A stretch of DNA of 10,904 nt, from the NCBI GenBank assembly GCA_030040515.1, contig JASHTO010000436.1:1-10904 (forward strand). The letters are read 5' to 3'. This DNA comes from Terriglobia bacterium (GTDB lineage: Bacteria > Acidobacteriota > Terriglobia > UBA7540). Below the pieces are notes generated by a model, which was not told the DNA's origin, searched no databases, and saw only the letters and a list, made by a program, of their open reading frames with translations. Made by a program: the position numbers and the translations under genes. Of the stretch, positions 6,200 to 10,904 are shown piece after piece; position 1 is the first letter of the stretch, and every line of letters starts with the position of its first letter.

Positions 6200-7024
6200 T
6201 CAGATGCGAACCGGTACCCCTTGGGTGCGCAAGTATTCTTTCAAGCTTCGAATCGTGTGCGTCTCGTAATGGAAGATGGACGCAGCCAAGGCAGCGTCGG
6301 CACATCCCTTTTGAAATACTTCGACAAAGTGCTGAGAGTCGCCCGCGCCTCCTGAAGCGATGACGGGTATGTGCAGCGCACGGGCGATGGCGGCGGTCAG
6401 CTCGCAATCAAAGCCCGACCTTGTGCCGTCCGTGTCCATCGAGGTCAGCAGGATCTCGCCCGCGCCAAGTTCTTCGACGCGGTGTGCCCATTCGAGCGCG
6501 TCGAGGCCAGTGGGCTTGGTGCCGCCATAGGTGACCACTTCCCAATGAGTCGCAGGATTTGTCTGTTGTGGCACGGGCGTCCCGCCCGTGTGCACGGCCT
6601 GGAAGGCCGTGCCACTTTCCTTCGGCCTGCGCGCATCGATCGCCACCACAATGGCCTGTCGTCCGTAGTTCTCGGCGATTTCTCTGACTACCTCCGGTGT
6701 TTCCACCGCGGCAGTGTTGACGGCCACCTTATCGGCGCCGGTAGAAAGCAGCCGTCGCGCGTCATCAAGCGTGCGCACCCCGCCTCCCACGGTGAGCGGA
6801 ATAAAAAGCCGGCGAGCCACGCGCCGTACGGTTTCCATCAACGTCGCCCGGCCTTCGCGCGAAGCGGAAATGTCGAGCATCACAAGCTCGTCCGCGCCTT
6901 CACGGTTGTACATTTCCGCCAGTTCGCCCGGGTCGCCGGCGTCGCGCAGGTTCACAAAGTGGATGCCCTTCACCACGCGGCCGTCTTTGCAATCGAGGCA
7001 GGGAATGATTCTTTTGGCAAACAT
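6200..7024 (-). CDS. hisF: Imidazole glycerol phosphate synthase cyclase subunit HisF, with in-frame insertion
   Basis: Cyclase half of IGP synthase: uses ammonia from HisH to turn PRFAR into IGP and AICAR. Starts MFAKRIIPCLDCKDGRVVKG with catalytic Asp11; VMLDIS, LTVGGGVRT, ADKVAVNTAA, VVAIDARR (catalytic Asp130), TGLDALEWA, GEILLTSMDTDGT, IASGGAG and ALAASIFHY complete the barrel. The protein is 274 residues against the usual ~251-258. The excess lies between Asp130 and TYGG: 34 residues where Thermotoga maritima HisF has 11. Residues 137-153 of this excess are encoded by a 48-bp palindrome. The insertion is in the beta5-alpha5 loop, on the catalytic face and away from the HisH interface (known fold). 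The frame is intact and all motifs remain, so the enzyme is probably active. Upstream, an AAGGA within the heptamer spacer is the only ribosome-site candidate. hisH precedes, hisA follows. Confidence 0.96.
   Translation of the reverse strand: MFAKRIIPCLDCKDGRVVKGIHFVNLRDAGDPGELAEMYNREGADELVMLDISASREGRATLMETVRRVARRLFIPLTVGGGVRTLDDARRLLSTGADKVAVNTAAVETPEVVREIAENYGRQAIVVAIDARRPKESGTAFQAVHTGGTPVPQQTNPATHWEVVTYGGTKPTGLDALEWAHRVEELGAGEILLTSMDTDGTRSGFDCELTAAIARALHIPVIASGGAGDSQHFVEVFQKGCADAALAASIFHYETHTIRSLKEYLRTQGVPVRI
6568..6615. repeat. Double-hairpin palindromic element inside hisF
   Basis: A 48-bp unit with outer arms GTGGCACGG (6568-6576) and CCGTGCCAC (6607-6615), perfect over 9 bp. Inside are two adjacent hairpins: CACGGGCG-TCC-CGCCCGTG (6572-6590) and CACGGCCT-GGA-AGGCCGTG (6593-6611), each with a perfect 8-bp stem and a 3-nt loop. 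Its length is 16 codons, so it keeps the hisF frame. On the - strand it supplies residues 137-153, SGTAFQAVHTGGTPVPQ. The dense symmetry is not required by the HisF family and marks it as an inserted palindromic element. Confidence 0.85.
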
Positions 7025-7035
7025 AAACTGCGAAA

Positions 7036-7158
7036 TTGTCCTTGTTCATTCGTCACTTGTCCTTTGTCATGACCGGTGGCTGCTCCCCATTGACCGCCCA
7101 ACGAAAGATGAAGGAATGGCCGGGGCGCAAGGGACAAATGACAAGGGACACATGACGT
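7036..7158. repeat. Inverted heptamer arrays between hisH and hisF
   Basis: The 135-nt gap between hisH and hisF begins (on the + strand) with five consecutive 7-mers at 7036-7070: TTGTCCT, TGTTCAT, TCGTCAC, TTGTCCT, TTGTCAT. It ends with GGGACAA, ATGACAA, GGGACAC and ATGACGT at 7131-7158. Segment 7051-7070 is the reverse complement of 7138-7157 at 17 of 20 positions, so the transcript can fold into a stem with a ~67-nt loop. The GGGACAA/TTGTCCC unit also occurs in the rpsR-rplI element. Confidence 0.7.
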
Positions 7159-7159
7159 T

Positions 7160-7753
7160 CTACACTTTTAGAAAATTGCTCAAAACCTTCAAACCAACTT
7201 CACCTGACTTTTCGGGGTGAAACTGCACGGCCCATATGTTCTCTTTTTCGATCCCTGCTGAAAATGTCTGGCCGTATTGTGTGACGGCACACGCTTCCGG
7301 CGTCACCGGGCCGTAAAACGAATGGCAGAAATAGACAAAGCTGCCGTCGGCGACACCGCGGAAGAGTTGGTTTTCAGCACGAAGCTCGATCTGACTCCAG
7401 CCGATGTGGGGAACCTTGAATACTCCCTGAAAGCGCGACACACATCCGGGCAAAACACCGAGGCCCACAATTCCTGGAGCCTCTTCGCTCGACTCGTAGA
7501 GCGCCTGCAAACCGAGGCAGATTCCAAGAAATGGTTTTCCGGAAGCGAAGACCTCGCGCAACGACGCAAGGAGGTCGCGGTCCTCCAACCCTTTCATCAT
7601 TGCCCCGAAGTGCCCTTGTCCGGGGAAGATGATCTTTTCCGCTTCCGCAAGCAAAGCCGGATGATCGACCTTCTGCGCCGCTTTGCCAAGATACTCGACC
7701 GCTTTCAGGACCGAGCCCACGTTGCCGCCGCCGTAATCGAGAACGGCAATCAT
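7160..7753 (-). CDS. hisH: Imidazole glycerol phosphate synthase glutaminase subunit HisH
   Basis: Class I glutamine amidotransferase that releases ammonia from glutamine and channels it to HisF. The 197 residues contain MIAVLDYGGGNVGSV at the N-terminus, PGQGHFGAM (oxyanion strand, residues 44-52), GICLGLQAL with nucleophile Cys79, VPHIGWS, YFCHSFY, and VQFHPEKSGEVG with His179 and Glu181 completing the triad. Length and motifs are standard. The ATG overlaps the hisB stop as ATGA, and AAGGGG lies about 6 nt upstream inside hisB, so translation is likely coupled. hisF follows after a 135-nt spacer containing inverted heptamer arrays, an unusually long gap for two subunits of one complex. Confidence 0.96.
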   Translation of the reverse strand: MIAVLDYGGGNVGSVLKAVEYLGKAAQKVDHPALLAEAEKIIFPGQGHFGAMMKGLEDRDLLASLREVFASGKPFLGICLGLQALYESSEEAPGIVGLGVLPGCVSRFQGVFKVPHIGWSQIELRAENQLFRGVADGSFVYFCHSFYGPVTPEACAVTQYGQTFSAGIEKENIWAVQFHPEKSGEVGLKVLSNFLKV

Positions 7754-8343
7754 AGAAGCCCCTTGGTGCTGGGAAGCTGGGACCGCAAGCGGCGGTCGCG
7801 CGAGCAGGCGTAGCGGAGCGCGCGTGCGAATGCCTTGAAGAGCGCCTCGATGGTGTGGTGGCTCGACCGTCCGTAGGCGACCTTCAGGTGGACATTGGCG
7901 GTGGCCGAAGTGGCGAAGCCGTGAAAGAAATCCTCCAGCAGCTCAGTTTGCAGATCGCCGACGAATCGCACCTTGAGCGGGGCGTTCATCACCAGGTAAG
8001 GCCGGCCGCTCAGGTCGATGGCGGCGATCCCGAGGGTTTCATCCATGGGCATCAAGAAATAACCCGCGCGATTAATTCCTTTCTTCGACCCCAGCGCCTC
8101 GCGCACCAGTTGGCCGAGAACAATGCCGACGTCCTCTACGGTGTGGTGTTGATCGACGTCCAGGTCGCCATGGGCTTCGAGTGCGAGGTCAAAGCCACCG
8201 TGCCTCGTGAAGAGCTCCAGCATGTGATCGAGGAAACGAATGCCGGTGGAAATCTTATACACGCCGCGGCCATCCAAATTGAGGCGCGCACGGATATCGG
8301 TTTCCGCGGTCTTGCGATGCACGCTGGCGGTGCGGCCTTTCAT
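7750..8343 (-). CDS. hisB: Imidazoleglycerol-phosphate dehydratase (HisB, monofunctional)
   Basis: Manganese-dependent dehydratase converting IGP to imidazole acetol phosphate. Motifs: AETDIRARLNLDG, STGIRFLDHMLELFTRHGGFDL, the metal-binding HHTVED (66-71) and SHHTIEA (161-167), and PMDETL in the middle. The 197-residue length fits the single-domain family; no phosphatase domain is attached. ATG 8343 is chosen because it forms an ATGA overlap with the hisC stop, gives the normal N-terminus MKGRTASVHRKTAETD, and has AGGAT about 8 nt upstream. An ATG three codons earlier (8352) is possible; longer versions would only translate hisC sequence out of frame. Confidence 0.95.
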   Translation of the reverse strand: MKGRTASVHRKTAETDIRARLNLDGRGVYKISTGIRFLDHMLELFTRHGGFDLALEAHGDLDVDQHHTVEDVGIVLGQLVREALGSKKGINRAGYFLMPMDETLGIAAIDLSGRPYLVMNAPLKVRFVGDLQTELLEDFFHGFATSATANVHLKVAYGRSSHHTIEALFKAFARALRYACSRDRRLRSQLPSTKGLL

Positions 8344-9467
8344 GCGAACCATCCTGCGGAAGAGTAGACCACCATGTTTTTCCAGGCCCGCGCGCCGTTC
8401 GGGGTCTGAATCAGATGCTTCAATCGTTCGAGTTCCGACATCAGGCGGCGCGTCTGCGCCTGCGAGCCGACGGTGAATCGCAGGTAACCCTTCAGGTGCG
8501 GGTCGTAGCTCCAATCGCGGACCAGAATTTTCTTTTCGCGCAGCAGGCGCGCGATTTCCGGGGCGCGCTCACCCACACGCGTCAGAACGAAATTCGCGGA
8601 ACTCGGGACGTAGGGAATATCATGCGCGTCGAGCCAGCGACACAGCCCCACGCGGTTTGCGCGAATCGTCTGTGTATATTTACGCACGTTCTCGTCATAG
8701 CGAATTGCGATGCAAGCGCACATCAAGGCGAGGGAATTTACGGCAAACGGGTTTTGTCCGCGCTGGAGCGGCTCAATAAGCTGGGGATTGGCGAACAGGC
8801 ACCCCATGCGCAGCGCCGCAAGCCCGAAGGCTTTCGAAAAAGTGCGAGTGACGATCAAATTCGGGTAGCGGCGAATCCACGGCAGGATGGTTTGGCCGGA
8901 GAAATCCTGATAGGCCTCATCGACCAGCACGACCGTTTGCGGGGCGGCTAGCAGAATTGATTTCAGCGCGGACTTGGGAATCTGCGTGCCGGTGGGATTG
9001 TTGGGATTGGCCAGCGCCACCCAGCGCACGCGTTCCTTCTTGAGTGTGGCGACGAAATCGTGCGCCGGCAAGCGAAAGCGCTCATCGTAGCGAATGCGCA
9101 GAGTCTTTCCGCCCGCCACATTGTGGAAGAATTCGTAGACGGGGAAAGTGGGCGCGGGCACCAGCAGCGCGTGACCCGGATCGACAAATGTATCGCAAAC
9201 CATTTTGATGGCGTCGTCGGTGCCGTTGGCGAGAACCATCTCCTCCGGCTTGACACAAAAATACGCGGCGAGGGTGCGGCGGCCTTCGTCGTACTCAGGG
9301 TAGCGCGTCATCATTTCCGGGTTCAGAGCGCGCCGTAAGGCACGGATGACTTGCGGCGGACAGCCCACAGTGTTTTCGTTGAAATCAAGCCGCATCTTGC
9401 CCCCCCGGCCCTCCTGCGGGGGGCGATACTTTTTCAGATTCTCGATTGCTGGCCGAGGCTTGATCAT
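8340..9467 (-). CDS. hisC: Histidinol-phosphate aminotransferase (HisC)
   Basis: PLP enzyme (fold type I) that transfers an amino group from glutamate to imidazole acetol phosphate. The 375 residues include MRLDFNENTVGCPP (25-38), YPEYDEGRRTLAAYF, NGTDDAI (81-87), ANPNNPTG (153-160), VDEAYQDF (182-189, Asp183), TRTFSKAFGLAALRMG with PLP lysine Lys212, and YLRFTVGS with the substrate-carboxylate Arg330. Length is slightly above the usual ~350-360, from a C-terminal tail of about 20 residues that overlaps hisB by 4 nt. Start ATG 9467 has AAGGT at 9472-9476 (- strand), 5 nt upstream. A 263-nt repeat-filled spacer separates it from hisD. Confidence 0.95.
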   Translation of the reverse strand: MIKPRPAIENLKKYRPPQEGRGGKMRLDFNENTVGCPPQVIRALRRALNPEMMTRYPEYDEGRRTLAAYFCVKPEEMVLANGTDDAIKMVCDTFVDPGHALLVPAPTFPVYEFFHNVAGGKTLRIRYDERFRLPAHDFVATLKKERVRWVALANPNNPTGTQIPKSALKSILLAAPQTVVLVDEAYQDFSGQTILPWIRRYPNLIVTRTFSKAFGLAALRMGCLFANPQLIEPLQRGQNPFAVNSLALMCACIAIRYDENVRKYTQTIRANRVGLCRWLDAHDIPYVPSSANFVLTRVGERAPEIARLLREKKILVRDWSYDPHLKGYLRFTVGSQAQTRRLMSELERLKHLIQTPNGARAWKNMVVYSSAGWFA

Positions 9468-9490
9468 GGATTACCTTAATAAGGGCCTTC

Positions 9491-9543
9491 ACCACCGAGG
9501 GCACAGAGGTTCACAGAGAAAGACCTCACTGTGTTCTCTGTGA
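9491..9543. repeat. CACAGAG-type inverted repeat before hisC
   Basis: TCACAGAGAA at 9511-9520 and TTCTCTGTGA at 9534-9543 are perfect 10-bp inverted arms around a 13-nt loop. The left side repeats the theme, with GGCACAGAGG at 9500-9509 upstream of TCACAGAG, giving a loosely iterated CACAGAG motif about 10 bp apart. It resembles a family of CAC(A/C)GAG-rich intergenic palindromes that I recall from many environmental genomes; that family link is unverified. Confidence 0.6.
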
Positions 9544-9586
9544 TGAAAGCTTTTTCCCGAGCATCCTTGAGCACTTTTCGATCTAG

Positions 9587-9719
9587 ACGGAGCGACATAA
9601 ATTGTAGCGGCGCTCTACGACCCGTCGCCAGAAGACGGCTTTGGGTCGCAGGGCGAGCGCCGACCGGGGGTCATAGACCGCCGCTACAGCCAAATACGCA
9701 AACACTTATGTCGTTCCGT
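9587..9719. mobile_element. MITE-like 133-bp palindrome between hisD and hisC
   Basis: Terminal inverted arms at 9587-9602 and 9704-9719 match at 14 of 16 positions (ACGGAGCGACATAAAT against ACGGAACGACATAAGT). Directly inside are perfect 10-bp arms TGTAGCGGCG (9603-9612) and CGCCGCTACA (9679-9688); the right side has 15 extra bases (9689-9703). Nested within are GCGCTC/GAGCGC (9610-9615/9655-9660), CGACCC/GGGTCG (9618-9623/9643-9648) and CCGTC/GACGG (9622-9626/9634-9638). There is no coding capacity. TA dinucleotides at 9584-9585 and 9720-9721 lie at or close to the two ends, so a TA target duplication is conceivable but weak. Confidence 0.55.
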
Positions 9720-9730
9720 ATAATCGGGGC

Positions 9731-10904
9731 CTATACGTTCTTTCGGTCCTGAGTTTCACTAAATCGTGTCATCACAGAGTAAGCGTGCGCTTTCAGCCCC
9801 TCCGTATCCGCCATGGTGACGATGCTCTTCTTAAGCCCCGCCAATCCACGCGAGCTGAGACGCTGCACGGAAATGGACTTCACAAAATCCGCCGCGCTCA
9901 GGCCGGCACGCACGCGCGCCGCGCCTCCAGTGGGAAGGATGTGGTTCGTCCCCGAGGCGTAATCTCCCGCCGCGACCGGGCTGTAGCCGCCGAGAAAAAT
10001 CGAGCCGGCGGATTGCACTCGCGCAAGCAATGAAGTTGTGCCCTCGAAAAGCGTCAAGTGCTCGGGCGCCAAACGATTGACGAGTTCCGCCGCTTCCGTC
10101 AGATTGCGCGTCACGATGATGCCACCCTGGGCGGCAAGTGACTGGCTGGCGACCGGCAAATCCAATCGCGCCACGATTCCGTGTGCAGCAGCTTGCACCT
10201 GAAGCGCCAGGCGAATGGAGGGAGTGATAAAAATGGCCACGGCATCCGGATCGTGCTCCGCCTGCGCGACCAGGTCCGCGGCAATCCACTCCGCGTTGCC
10301 GCGAGTCCCCACCAGCACCAGCTCCGAGGGCCCGGCGATGAAGTCGATGCCGCAGTCACCCGCCACAACTTTCTTGGCTGCGGCCACGTAGCGATTGCCG
10401 GGACCGACGATTTTGTCCACGCGCGGAACGGATTCGGTTCCGTAGGCGAATGCGGCCACGGCGTGCGCGCCGCCCAGGCGGTAGATTTTCTTGACGCCCA
10501 GCAGGTCTGCGGCGATCAATACAGCGGGCGCCGGCCGGGGTGTTGTCACAATCACTTCGTGCACGCCGGCTTCTTGAGCGGGAATAACGCTCATCAGTAC
10601 GGTGGAGGGGAGAGGAAAGCGCCCACCGGGAACGTAGCACGCCACGCGCTCGAGCGGCCGGAGGATTTGGCCGACGCTCACGCCGGGGCGCATTGGGCAT
10701 GACCAGGCCCGCGGCAATTGGCGGCGTGCGGCCTTGCGAATGTTTGTCGCGGCAACTCGCACCGCGGGCACAAAACCGGGTGAAACCTGGCGATAAGCGC
10801 GCCGAATTTCCTCTCTCGATACTATGAAGCCGGTTGCGCGAAGGTTGAGCTTGTCGAACTTCCTTGCGTATTGCCGAAGCGCAACATCACCACGGCGGCG
10901 AACG
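9731..10904 (-). CDS. hisD: Histidinol dehydrogenase (HisD), N-terminus beyond window
   Basis: Zinc- and NAD-dependent enzyme for the last two oxidations of histidine synthesis, histidinol to histidine. 390 residues are visible; about 40 N-terminal residues lie off the right edge. The frame is open to the edge, where VRRRGDVALRQYARKFDKLN matches the family's early region, so the GTG at 10771 is internal. Seen in order: LERVACYVPGG, RLGGAHAVAAFAYGTE, KIVGPGNRYVAAAKK, GIDFIAGPSELVLV, AQAEHDPDA (zinc ligands Gln214 and His217 of the visible part), APEHL (catalytic Glu281/His282), GDYASGTNHILPTGG (zinc ligand Asp314) and LKAHAYS (zinc ligand His373). All key residues are present. It heads the visible his operon; the upstream gene is not seen. 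A MITE-like palindrome begins 11 nt past its stop. Confidence 0.96.
   Translation of the reverse strand, partial: VRRRGDVALRQYARKFDKLNLRATGFIVSREEIRRAYRQVSPGFVPAVRVAATNIRKAARRQLPRAWSCPMRPGVSVGQILRPLERVACYVPGGRFPLPSTVLMSVIPAQEAGVHEVIVTTPRPAPAVLIAADLLGVKKIYRLGGAHAVAAFAYGTESVPRVDKIVGPGNRYVAAAKKVVAGDCGIDFIAGPSELVLVGTRGNAEWIAADLVAQAEHDPDAVAIFITPSIRLALQVQAAAHGIVARLDLPVASQSLAAQGGIIVTRNLTEAAELVNRLAPEHLTLFEGTTSLLARVQSAGSIFLGGYSPVAAGDYASGTNHILPTGGAARVRAGLSAADFVKSISVQRLSSRGLAGLKKSIVTMADTEGLKAHAYSVMTRFSETQDRKNV

Noticed and set aside
7036..7158. CRISPR array
   Set aside because: Units are 7 bp, contiguous and degenerate, with no repeat-spacer alternation and no cas genes nearby.
7610..7630. HisH oxyanion strand reads PGQG in place of PGVG
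   Set aside because: Recalled as a known variant in other bacterial HisH proteins, so it is not unusual by itself.
8344..8514. N-terminal extension of hisB, suggesting a fused or bifunctional HisB
   Set aside because: The extra codons only read hisC DNA in another frame and show no phosphatase motifs; the ATGA overlap at 8340-8343 gives a normal-length enzyme.
10769..10771. GTG as the start of hisD
   Set aside because: The frame stays open to the right edge and encodes conserved HisD sequence upstream, so this codon is an internal Val.

Overview
The window is a moderately GC-rich bacterial chromosome segment made of two convergent operons. Gene content is conserved housekeeping with no phage, plasmid or transposase genes. 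The order L25-pth-rpsF-rpsR-rplI-dnaB-alr, a HisA with eukaryote-like motifs, and spacers packed with short iterated palindromes suggest an Acidobacteriota-like soil bacterium. That taxonomic guess is inference (moderate confidence), because no marker gene settles it.

Left half, + strand (1-5117): the 3' end of a ribosomal protein L25/Ctc gene, then pth (peptidyl-tRNA hydrolase), rpsF (S6), rpsR (S18, with a CxxC...CxxH zinc-ribbon pattern), rplI (L9), dnaB (replicative helicase) and alr (alanine racemase). This is a translation, replication and cell-wall cluster. No ssb or priB lies between rpsF and rpsR. A 241-nt gap before dnaB carries one perfect DnaA box plus three weaker look-alikes.

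Middle (5118-5452): a gene-free convergent spacer between alr and hisA. It holds several hairpins, ending in a long palindrome of octamer units flanked by T-rich sequence on both strands, a probable bidirectional terminator.

Right half, - strand (10904 back to 5453): the histidine operon read as hisD (5' end outside the window), hisC, hisB, hisH, hisF, hisA. hisC/hisB and hisB/hisH overlap by ATGA. HisH and HisF form imidazole-glycerol-phosphate synthase, HisA makes its substrate, HisB and HisC act next, and HisD finishes the pathway. hisG, hisI/E and histidinol phosphatase are not in view.

The most unusual feature is a 48-bp double-hairpin palindrome inserted in frame inside hisF. It adds the peptide SGTAFQAVHTGGTPVPQ to a catalytic-face loop of an essential enzyme, as a mobile palindromic element of the Rickettsia RPE kind would. 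Around it, four of the larger intergenic spacers and the short hisF-hisA gap hold degenerate arrays of 7- or 8-bp units, most folded as inverted repeats, and the hisD-hisC gap also holds a 133-bp MITE-like palindrome. Together these look like an intergenic repeat system that has occasionally entered a coding gene.
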